A DNA stretch of 64,000 bases from Phytohabitans flavus (GTDB lineage: Bacteria > Actinomycetota > Actinomycetes > Mycobacteriales > Micromonosporaceae), in NCBI RefSeq assembly GCF_011764545.1, contig NZ_AP022870.1, positions 6,764,001 through 6,828,000 of the forward strand, given 5' to 3'. This document shows, in pieces, positions 16,983 through 24,422 of this stretch. Under the pieces are notes generated by a model. That model saw only the letters and a program-made list of their open reading frames with translations. It was not told the origin of the DNA and searched no databases. The number at the start of each line of letters is the position of its first letter. The first letter of the stretch is position 1. The position numbers and the translations under genes are program-made.

Positions 16983-18521
16983 CAATGCCACTCACCTTAG
17001 TTTGATCTTGGTGGTGGGTGGGTTGGTGTGGCGGGTGCCGGTGTCGTGGGGTTGTTTGACTCGGTAGCTGTTGTGGCGCATGCGTTTGACGACGCGGGGG
17101 TAGCTGCGGTGGCGGTGTTGGTTGAGGTGTCGGTGGTGGGTGATGTCGGCGCCGATGGCGGCGATGAGGTGGTGGCGGTGGTCAGGGGGAAAATGCCGTC
17201 GGGTCTTGGACCCGACGGCGCAGGATACGCACGGTGCGGTGGAATTTGACCTGGTCGGGATCGATGTCGGCTTCGGTGGCGGCCTGGCAGATCAGGGCGC
17301 TGATCGCGTAGTGGGTCAGCAGGTAGCCGTAGATTTCTTGGGTCACCATGGCCGGGCTTTTCGAGCGTAGGACCCGTCCGGGGCCGCGCAGGTGGGTTTT
17401 GAGTTGGCCGTTGCTGGTTTCGTGGTCCCACCGTTGGTGGTATGCCTCGGCCAGCACGGCGGCCGGGGCGTCGGCCGGGTCCAGGATGCTGGTGAGCAGG
17501 CTGATCGGTTCGTCGTTGTCCGCGCGGTCGGTGACCTGATAGGACACGACCCGGGCGATGCGGGCGCGGTGCGGGTCGATGTCGGCCCGGGTGGCCGGGT
17601 CACGGGCCAGCGCGAGGATCCGGTCACGTTCGCTTGGACGCGTCCGGGAGGCATACACCACGGTCAGATACGAGCCGTCGGGCAGATCTTGCACGACGGG
17701 TAGGGCGATCGCGCCGCCAGCGCCACCGGCCCGCCACAACACGTCCGCGCCGGTATCGGTAGCCGCACACCAGTCGCGCCAGCCGTAGAAGTTACGATCG
17801 GCCAACAGCAGCATGCCCGGCTCCAGCAACGGATACAACCCACGGGCCAGGCTCTGCTCCCCTGCCCTTTACCCACGACCGGCCCGATCACCGCACCGAT
17901 CGGCGCCCGCGAACCGGTCTCGACCAACGTGACCAACCTGGCCTTGGGAAACGCCGAACGTCTCGTAGCCCCGCCGGCATAGCCGAAGAACTCCGCGTTG
18001 GCCGGACTATCCGGCACATCAAGCTCACTTCCATCGACCGACACCAACCGCCGCCCAGCCAGCCACGCACCCCGGGTCAACACCCCACACACCGGCCGAG
18101 CCACCCGCTCGAACACCTCCCGCACCGGCTCGGCCCCAACCGCTGCCGGGCCTGCGTAATCCCCGCCGAACCCGGCATCGACCAACTCGCATCCCAACAC
18201 CCCCACGCCATCAACGGCTCAGCCAGCCGCGCGAGCACCCCCTCATAGTCATCCTCAGCGAACAACGCCAACGCCATCGCGAAGTACACCATCACATGCG
18301 CCGGCAACTTCCCATCCGACCGCTTCGACTCCCGGCCATACACCGCCACCGCCGCATCGACCACATCCCGCGGCACCGACCCGGCCAACACCCCCACCGA
18401 GACCCAGTCCGTCAACCGCCCACCAGCCCCAAACACGACCAGCGATCATCACCCACACCAACACCACCAACCCACACCGACACACCCACCCACCAAGATC
18501 AAACTAAGGTGAGTGGCATTG
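16983..18521 (-). mobile_element. IS4-family insertion sequence, 1539 bp
   Basis: The ends are inverted repeats of about 35 bp: CAATGCCACTCACCTTAG at 16983 and its complement ending at 18521, both continuing through TTTGATCTTGGTGGGTGGG. The element is flanked by GGTCCGGACC on both sides, up to a 10-bp target duplication, within the size known for IS4-family elements. It lies inside the 73-bp repeat, whose uninterrupted copy at 7116-7188 reconstructs the empty site exactly across GGTCCGGACC. It contains one transposase gene that fills nearly the whole element. Confidence 0.92.
16992..18436 (-). CDS. IS4-family transposase (three suspected frameshifts)
   Basis: DDE transposase. The N-terminal IS4 domain is LTDWVSVGVLAGSVPRDVVD; DDE residues lie in SVDGSELDVPDS and LLLADRNFYGW, and the IS4 signature Y-2-R-3-E-6-K is intact in YHQRWDHETSNGQLK. 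The frame breaks at C runs 18134-18137 and 17859-17862 (each one base short) and at the G run 17185-17189 (one base extra). Correcting all three gives one 481-residue protein ending RHNSYRVKQPHDTGTRH... with the TGA inside the inverted repeat. The element may be functional if these are sequencing errors. Confidence 0.88.
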
Positions 18522-18564
18522 GGTCCGGACCGCTGCTCCCGCGGCCTCACCCTCCGCGTTTCAC
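18522..18564 (-). repeat. Right part of the 73-bp repeat copy B
   Basis: The reverse complement matches 7116-7160 of copy A, with an identical core of about 36 bp from GCGGAGGG to GGTCCGGACC. It starts with the duplicated GGTCCGGACC (18522-18531). It overlaps the last codons of the membrane protein gene that ends at 18561. Confidence 0.75.
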
Positions 18565-19412
18565 AAACCGGAGGGGGCACTCGCGTCCGGTGGCGGGGGC
18601 GAGGCCGCGCGCCGGCGGAGGCAGCCGACGGTGATGGTGGCGGCCGCGGCGAGCTGGATGGCGGGGGCCAGGGCCAATCCCGTGATGGACAGGCCGACCG
18701 GTGCGGCGAGCATGACGGCCACGCTTTCGTGACGCTGATAGCGCATGCCCGGATCGAGGAAGACGACCAGCGGCTCGACGTGCACGCGGTCGAGCACGCC
18801 GTCGAGCATCCACAGCGCGGCCAGCCCGAGCAGCGCCAGGCCGGCCGTCGGGATCCACCGCGGCGTCCGGCCGGCGACCAGGAACGCGAGCACGGCGACC
18901 AGCAGCAGCGGCACGGCCGCGAGCACGGCCGCGAGCCCGCCGTCCCGGCCCCAGATCTCCAGGCCCACGTAGATCACGGCGATGCCGATGCCCGCCACCG
19001 CGACCGCGGCGCTGGTCCGGGTGCGCCGCTTGGGCAGGAAGAGCGCGGCGAGCGCGAGGCAGGCGTACGCGACGAGCGCCGGCATGGTGTGTCGCACCGC
19101 GTCGCTGGCTGTGTCCAACGCGCTCCGTTCGGGCACCCGGTCAGGCGTCAGGAACTGCATGCCGGTCCGGCTGCCATCCGCTGTGGAAAGCAGCGAGCTC
19201 GCCTCGATGGCGCCCAGGATCAGCACGCCGGCCGCGAGGGCGAACCGCACCCGTGTCGGGGCGCCTCGGCCGCTGACAGCCAGGTATGCGGCGAGCGAGA
19301 CCCAGGCCAGAAGCTCGGCGGCCGGCAGGAGCGGGGAGCCGAAGAACTCACCGACGAGGTACGTCGCACCGAACCCGCCACATGCCAGAAGCAGCCATCC
19401 CCGTATCGACAC
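18561..19412 (-). CDS. Polytopic membrane protein of unknown function
   Basis: About 283 residues with seven or so membrane segments, for example RGWLLLACGGFGATYLVG, AELLAWVSLAAYLAV and PLLLVAVLAFLVAG. The C-terminal tail (RRRAASPPPPDASAPSGL) is cytosolic-looking. GTG 19412 is chosen because the first membrane segment starts right after it; GTG 19430 is also in frame. The C-terminal codons run into the split repeat, so the natural 3' end may have been changed by repeat sequence. I do not recognise a family. It may be co-transcribed with the upstream anchored protein. Confidence 0.65.
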   Translation of the reverse strand: MSIRGWLLLACGGFGATYLVGEFFGSPLLPAAELLAWVSLAAYLAVSGRGAPTRVRFALAAGVLILGAIEASSLLSTADGSRTGMQFLTPDRVPERSALDTASDAVRHTMPALVAYACLALAALFLPKRRTRTSAAVAVAGIGIAVIYVGLEIWGRDGGLAAVLAAVPLLLVAVLAFLVAGRTPRWIPTAGLALLGLAALWMLDGVLDRVHVEPLVVFLDPGMRYQRHESVAVMLAAPVGLSITGLALAPAIQLAAAATITVGCLRRRAASPPPPDASAPSGL

Positions 19413-19467
19413 CGGCGTATGCTGCCACACCGCGTGCCGTAGCGCGGCTGCGGGCGGAGGGCCGCGG

Positions 19468-20319
19468 TCAGGTCGGGCGGACAGACTTGAAGACCTCGTC
19501 GACGATGTAGTCGAACTGGCGATGGGTGCCAGGGATCGACACGTAGAGCACGGCGGCGGTCGGCTTGCCCACGTCGATCACCGCGACACCGGCGAACTCG
19601 TCCTTGGCTTGGAGGCCCGGGCGGCTGAAGTGCAGGCGGAAGACCGTCAGCCACGCCGGCCGACCGCCCAGCGTGGTCCGCTCGTTGCGGTGCAGGTCCA
19701 TGGTCGTGGGCTGCGGGTAGTACTCGGCCCGCACGTCGGCGGCGACCTGCTGACCCACGCACTCCAGGTTGATCGCGACGGCGTCGTTGTCCGCCGCCGG
19801 CACGGCCGCGGACAGGATCGAGGCATGGTACGTACCGCCGGTGTACGTCTCGGTGACGAAGTGCTGGCCCATCTTGTACGGCACTTCGAGCGTGCCGGCA
19901 CTCCACACCGTGCGCCACGGCTGCCAGGGCGCGCCGTACGCCGGATACGAGATGCCTGCCTCCTCGTCCACCGTGCGCGCCCCGCTCGGCGGTGGGCCCG
20001 GATCGACCGGCTCCGGCTCGGTGATGCCGGTCGGCGCCGGGCAGGCACGGGCGAGGGGCGGGCGCACGTCGGAGGGACCGGCGGGCTTGTCGCCGAACGG
20101 GTCGACGCCGCCCGACATCGTGAACGCGAGCACCAGCACCAAGCCGATTACGAGCATGCCGCCAGCCACCCCTGCGAACCACAACAGCCGGCGCCGCTCC
20201 CGGCCCTGCTCGGCCGGGGGTGCGGGCGGTGGCGGGTCGACCGGCGGTGGCAGCACGGGCGCCCCGATCCTGGTCACCGTGCCCGCACCCCATGGCCGCG
20301 GGTCAGCGTTGTCAGGCAT
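19468..20319 (-). CDS. Single-pass membrane-anchored extracytoplasmic protein
   Basis: A 283-residue protein. A proline-rich cytosolic N-terminus (APVLPPPVDPPPPAPPAEQ) precedes one membrane segment (WFAGVAGGMLVIGLVLVLAF, residues ~47-66). The rest faces outward and has two cysteines, in RACPAPTG and NLECVGQQ, which could form a disulfide. The outer domain contains aromatic-rich strands (ISYPAYGAPWQPWRTVW; HFVTETYTGGTYHAS). I recognise no enzyme motif. Genes of this layout are frequent in Micromonosporaceae. A sensor or cell-envelope role is only a guess. Confidence 0.7.
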   Translation of the reverse strand: MPDNADPRPWGAGTVTRIGAPVLPPPVDPPPPAPPAEQGRERRRLLWFAGVAGGMLVIGLVLVLAFTMSGGVDPFGDKPAGPSDVRPPLARACPAPTGITEPEPVDPGPPPSGARTVDEEAGISYPAYGAPWQPWRTVWSAGTLEVPYKMGQHFVTETYTGGTYHASILSAAVPAADNDAVAINLECVGQQVAADVRAEYYPQPTTMDLHRNERTTLGGRPAWLTVFRLHFSRPGLQAKDEFAGVAVIDVGKPTAAVLYVSIPGTHRQFDYIVDEVFKSVRPT

Positions 20320-20344
20320 GCCTCCCAGTGAACACCACCGGGGC

Positions 20345-20548
20345 TCAGCGCGCTTCTACGACTACGCCTCCGCTACCCGGGCCGGTCAGCTGCGGAGAGT
20401 GCATCTCGACCACCGCGCCGCCCCCGGCGTCGGCAGGCGGCACATACCAGGGTGCGAACGCCGCAGCCACGGCGAGTAACAAGCCGACCAGGGCGAGCGC
20501 CAGCACGACGAGAAACTCTCGCAGCGCTCCTGCTCCCGCTTCGGTCAT
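20345..20548 (-). CDS. Small membrane protein, 67 aa
   Basis: It starts at ATG 20548 (MTEAGAGALREFLVVLA) with AGAGGG upstream. One membrane segment, FLVVLALALVGLLLAVAAAFAP, is followed by a short outer tail rich in Gly and Val. It lies 25 bp upstream of the anchored protein gene in the same direction, so the two probably form one transcript. No family recognised. Confidence 0.6.
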   Translation of the reverse strand: MTEAGAGALREFLVVLALALVGLLLAVAAAFAPWYVPPADAGGGAVVEMHSPQLTGPGSGGVVVEAR

Positions 20549-20736
20549 GATCAACCCTCTTTCCCAAATGAACCCTTTCGGCCACAATCACGTGGCGTCG
20601 GCGCCCCGATTCCCCCGGTACGGGCGCGCGGCCCGCGGGGAGGCCGAAAAAGGGTCCATTTCCCCTACAAGAAAGGATCGGGCAAGTGGCGTCTCGATAC
20701 AGTCGCCCATCGGACGCAAATCGGTGAACTACTGGC

Positions 20737-22027
20737 TCAACGGAGCGTGTCGGCGTTCGCCAGGGCCCGCGGAGCGACCCGGCTGCGCCGGCCGGCACCG
20801 AAAGTGACGAAGACCGCACCGACGAGCACGATGGCGGCGGCCAGCCAGCCGTACACGAAGCCGGCCGAGGCGGCCAGCCAGGAGATCGCGAGCGAGCCCG
20901 TGAAGCCGCCCAACTGGAGCGCGAGCGAGGCGACCGAGATGAGCGTGGCTCGCTCCCGCTCGCTCACGCGCTCGTGCAACGCCTCCGAGGCGAGCGGGCC
21001 ACCAGGTCCGGATAGGACATACGCGCCGAGGTACGCCACCGCCGCCAGCGCGAAGCCGCCGATGCCTGCCGCCGTCAGGGCGATCAGACCTAGCGCCACA
21101 GTGGACAGTCCAGTAGAGACGGCCGCGACGGTGAGCGGCGCCACCGGGCCGATGCGGCACAGCACGGGCGCCGAGGCGGCCCCCGCCGCGGTGCCGAGGA
21201 ACGCTCCCGCCGCCAGCAGCCCGTAGGCGGCCGCACCGCGCTCGGCGCCGCCCAGCAGCTCGGCGAACTGGAGCGGGGACAGCGTCTCCAGCGTGTTGAT
21301 GGCCAGCCCGAACGCGGCCATGCGAAGGACGAGCAGTCTGATGACCGGGTCGCCCGCCGCTAGTCGTACCCCATGGGAGATCTGGGTGGGCACAGCCCGG
21401 ACGGCCGCGCGGAGGTCGACCGACGCGGGCCTGGGCGGCTCTTTCATCAGCGCGGCGTGCGCGGCCAGGCTCACGGCCGCGACTCCGGCGGCAGCGAGCG
21501 CGGGTACGGAGATCGGGGTGATCAGGCCGTCGTCTGGAAGGCCGCGGAAGAACTGTGGCAGGACACCGCCGATGATCGCCGCGCCGCCCAGGCCCACGCA
21601 CTCCACCGCCCACCCCATGAGATGCCGCGGCGCAGGGGACGGTGGGGTCGGCGGCGCGGACGGTGTCGACATACCAGGCTTCGACCGGGCCCGAGCCGAG
21701 CGCGCGGCCGAGCGCGGAGGTCACCGCGGCCACCGCGAAGTGCCACCACACCTGGGCGAACGCGGCGACCAGCGGCGTAGCGACGAGGAACACCGACGCG
21801 ATCAGCATCGTGCGCCGCCGCCTGAGCTGGTCGGCGAGGCCACCGGTGGGCAACTCCAGCATGACGACAAGGCCGGAGTAGAGCGCCAGGAGCAGGCCGA
21901 TGCTGGGCAGGTCGATACCGCGCACGGAATACAGGAGGACCTGCACAGGGACGATCAGGCCGGTCGCGGACCACCGCAGCCCGGTGAGGACGAGGTAACG
22001 GCGCTCGGCCTGGCCGACGGTGATCAC
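20737..22027 (-). CDS. MFS transporter (one suspected frameshift)
   Basis: Major facilitator permease of about 429 residues with twelve predicted membrane segments. The GxxxDxxxRR loop between segments 2 and 3 reads [13 protein letters not shown], and the N-terminal half ends [17 protein letters not shown] frame change near 21620-21650 (one base too many in a C-rich stretch) is needed to continue into [21 protein letters not shown]. With it, 430 whole codons result. GTG 22027 overlaps the stop of the upstream ArsR-type gene (GTGA), so the regulator and pump are coupled. Efflux of a toxic compound controlled by that regulator is the natural reading; the substrate is unknown. Confidence 0.8.
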
Positions 22028-22611
22028 AGCGGCACCTCTTCGAACGCGAGGAGCTGCTGGTAGATCGCGACGTGGCGAACCGGCTCGTCGGGCTCGGCGG
22101 GTGGCGGCGCGGTCCGGTACCCATCGAGGACGGCCATGAGGTCGCGGTCGAGCGCGGCCAGCTGCGACGGGGTGAGGCGCAGCAGGTTGTCGAAGAGCCC
22201 GCCGGTGGAGTGCCAGCGCGGGTCGAAGCGGTCCTCACCGGCGAACCAACGCTGGAAGAGCTCGATCGCCCGCAGCATCTGGCGGCGCTCCAGCGCGTCG
22301 CTGATCTGCCGCCACTCCGGGTCGTCCGACCGCTCGCTCCGCTGCCACGACGTGACCATTTCGGTGGCCCGCCAGCGCTTGTCCCGCCGATTGGGCTGGT
22401 CGGGATCCTCCTCGGCAAAGCCGTAGCGGGCGAGCTGGCGCAGGTGGTAGCTGGTCGACCCGCTCGACTCGTCGAGCCGCCGGCCGAGCTGGGAGGCGGT
22501 GGCCGGCCCCTCGTAGCGCAGCAGCGCCAGGATCCGCGAGCGGATGGGGTGCGCGACGGCACGAAGCGTCTCGGTGTCGCGGACGTTCGGCTCGTAGTAC
22601 GGCTTCACCAT
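22024..22611 (-). CDS. ArsR-like winged-helix transcriptional regulator
   Basis: A 195-residue regulator. The N-terminal winged helix is residues ~10-80: TETLRAVAHPIRSRILALLR, then ATASQLGRRLDESSGSTSYHLRQLARYGFAEE with the recognition helix STSYHLRQL. The C-terminal part is a ligand or dimer domain of unknown specificity. ATG 22611 is chosen over upstream 22647 because the family motif starts soon after. It is translationally coupled to the MFS gene. It has no metal-binding cysteines, so a small-molecule ligand is more likely than a metal. Confidence 0.85.
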   Translation of the reverse strand: MVKPYYEPNVRDTETLRAVAHPIRSRILALLRYEGPATASQLGRRLDESSGSTSYHLRQLARYGFAEEDPDQPNRRDKRWRATEMVTSWQRSERSDDPEWRQISDALERRQMLRAIELFQRWFAGEDRFDPRWHSTGGLFDNLLRLTPSQLAALDRDLMAVLDGYRTAPPPAEPDEPVRHVAIYQQLLAFEEVPL

Positions 22612-22628
22612 GCCTATCAATGTACGAT

Positions 22629-22660
22629 CGCAAAGGCTTTTTTGCAAAATTTTCTTTGCG
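22629..22660. promoter_or_regulatory. AT-rich inverted repeat in the divergent arsR/22703 promoter region
   Basis: CGCAAAG (22629-22635) and CTTTGCG (22654-22660) form an inverted repeat around a second palindrome, TTTTGCAAAA. The 90-bp region lies between the divergent ArsR-like gene and the 22703 gene, where an autoregulatory operator is expected. Confidence 0.55.
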
Positions 22661-22702
22661 GTCCTACGCGGTCATGGGACGAGCGGGTGGCACGATGGAA
22701 AG

Positions 22703-23107
22703 GTGATTCCGCTCGATCTTGCTGTCCGGCTGCGGGACGCCGGCCTGTCCTGGAAGCCTGCGGCCGGCGACCGGTTCACGATTCCGGACCGCGACCTCGA
22801 TGACGACGTGTTCGTGCTCAGCAACATGACCATCGAGGTGCACGAGCTGCCCGAGGGCCAGATCATCGGCTTCAACGGCACCACCGAGTGGGCGCTCGAC
22901 GACGTGGAGAAGGACGAGGCGATCTGGCTACCGCGCGAGGACCAGCTGCGGGAGCTGCTCGGCGGGACGTTCCGGCGACTGGAGCGGGACGGCGCTGGCT
23001 ACCAGGTGACGATCGAGCTGCTGGGGGCGGCGCACGAGTTCGCCGGGGTCGAGGCGGCCGAGGCGTACGGCAAAGCGCTGCTCCGCCTGATCCAGGCCGC
23101 GGGCTGA
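22703..23107 (+). CDS. Conserved hypothetical protein, 134 aa
   Basis: It starts at GTG 22703 (VIPLDLAVRLRDAGLSWKP) after GGAAAG. The protein is soluble, acidic and without cysteines, and has an orderly pattern: PAAGDRFTIPDRDLDDDVFVLSNM, then GFNGTTEWALDDV and WLPREDQLRELLGGTFRRL. I have seen close relatives in many actinobacteria but know no function. It is divergent from the ArsR-like regulator and could be under its control. Confidence 0.75.
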   Translation: MIPLDLAVRLRDAGLSWKPAAGDRFTIPDRDLDDDVFVLSNMTIEVHELPEGQIIGFNGTTEWALDDVEKDEAIWLPREDQLRELLGGTFRRLERDGAGYQVTIELLGAAHEFAGVEAAEAYGKALLRLIQAAG

Positions 23108-23201
23108 GGGACCCACGCATACAAGATCAAATGTCAGGGGGTCGCCTTAGAATTAGAACATGCGTACGAACAGCGGGGACCACGACTGGAATCGGCGGCC
23201 C

Positions 23202-24422
23202 TCAGGCGACCAGCTCCCGCTCCAGCGGGGTGCGGAAGCGGGGCGTGACCCGCACGCTTCCGATCCACTCGGTGAGGCGGGCAGCATTCGCCTCCACCGC
23301 GACGGCCACATCGCGACCGACGTCTTCGAGCAGCCGGTAGACGACCTCACCGCTCGACCGCTGCGCCCAGCCGCCCACGATGCGGCCGTCCCACCACACA
23401 GTCGGGCCGACGTTGCCCGACCTGTCGAAGAGGGCGGGCCCGTGCCCGCCGAGATACCACGAGCGCTCCTGCCAGCCCATCGGCGTCGGATCGAGGGCCG
23501 GGAGCAGCGACACCGCCGGCTCGGGGGCGGCCACCGGCTCGGCGTCGCCGGGCAGCAGCAGTCCGGTGGTGCCGCCGAGGTCCACCTCGACCGGCTTGAT
23601 CGCGGTGAGCGCCTGCTTGACCTGGCCGGCGGTCCAGCCGGTCCACCACTTGATGTCGTTAGCGGTGCCGGGGCCGTAGGCGGCGAGCCAGCGGCGCACC
23701 AGCTCGACTCGGGCTTCGTCGGCGGGCACCTCGGCCATGCCGCCGGGCAGCCACACCTCGATCGGCGACCAGCGATACTGGCTGCTGATCCAGGAGCCGC
23801 GTGGCCGGCCGCGCACGATGCGCCCCTCAGCGGCGAGGAGAAAGAGCACCCAGGTCGTGATGTTCGTCTTGGCCTCGTAAGGCTTGCCCGCCGCCATCAG
23901 CACCTGCGTGCGCAGCCGCGGCTCGTCGGTGGAAAGCTCAGCACCGGTCGCCTCGCCGCGCGCGGCGAGCGCCCGCGCGGCGCCCTCTTCCACCTCTTTC
24001 AGCCAGGGGCCGTCGCCCACTCCGGCATCGGTGATGATCTGGGTGTACTTGCGGCGTTGCACCGCCGCGATCGCGTCGGTGGTCGACGCCTGGACGATCG
24101 GCGCCAGCTCCACCGGCACGACGAAGATCGTGCGGCGCATGCCCAGCATCCGCACGAGCGACCGCTCCTCGTAGAGCGCACGCTCGATGTCGGCGACGCT
24201 CGACCCCGCCCCGGCCGCCGGCGCCGCGCTCCTCGGCCTGCCAGCTGCCAGCGCGGGGGTAGTGCGCGCATGCAGGGAGAGGAAGACCGACGCCGGGTCG
24301 GTCGAGTGCAGCGCGACCACGCCGCGGGCCGCCTCGGCCGGATCGGCCGCGGCCGACCCGGGTGCCAGGTGGTGGCGCGCCAGCAGCCGCGCCCGCCGCT
24401 CGGCGACATCGACCTTTCTCAC
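23202..24422 (-). CDS. Winged-helix protein of the HTH_42 (AlkZ/YcaQ) superfamily
   Basis: A 406-residue protein of the superfamily that includes the DNA glycosylases AlkZ and YcaQ/AlkX, which remove bulky or cross-linked bases. It starts at GTG 24422 (VRKVDVAERRARLLARHH), overlapping the AdnB stop by four bases. Family blocks are visible: RGVVALHSTDPASVFLSLHAR, RMLGMRRTIFVVP, PGGMAEVPADEARVELVRRWLAAYGPGTANDIKWWTG and LLPALDPTPMGW. Where AlkZ has QxQ and YcaQ QxD at the active site, this protein appears to read H-S-T-D, so glycosylase activity is uncertain. Coupling to adnAB places it in a DNA-break repair operon. Confidence 0.8.
   Translation of the reverse strand: MRKVDVAERRARLLARHHLAPGSAAADPAEAARGVVALHSTDPASVFLSLHARTTPALAAGRPRSAAPAAGAGSSVADIERALYEERSLVRMLGMRRTIFVVPVELAPIVQASTTDAIAAVQRRKYTQIITDAGVGDGPWLKEVEEGAARALAARGEATGAELSTDEPRLRTQVLMAAGKPYEAKTNITTWVLFLLAAEGRIVRGRPRGSWISSQYRWSPIEVWLPGGMAEVPADEARVELVRRWLAAYGPGTANDIKWWTGWTAGQVKQALTAIKPVEVDLGGTTGLLLPGDAEPVAAPEPAVSLLPALDPTPMGWQERSWYLGGHGPALFDRSGNVGPTVWWDGRIVGGWAQRSSGEVVYRLLEDVGRDVAVAVEANAARLTEWIGSVRVTPRFRTPLERELVA

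Noticed and set aside
16992..18436. Programmed frameshifting in the transposase
   Set aside because: IS4-family transposases are normally one frame, the three breaks go in different directions, and the same type of break affects unrelated genes.
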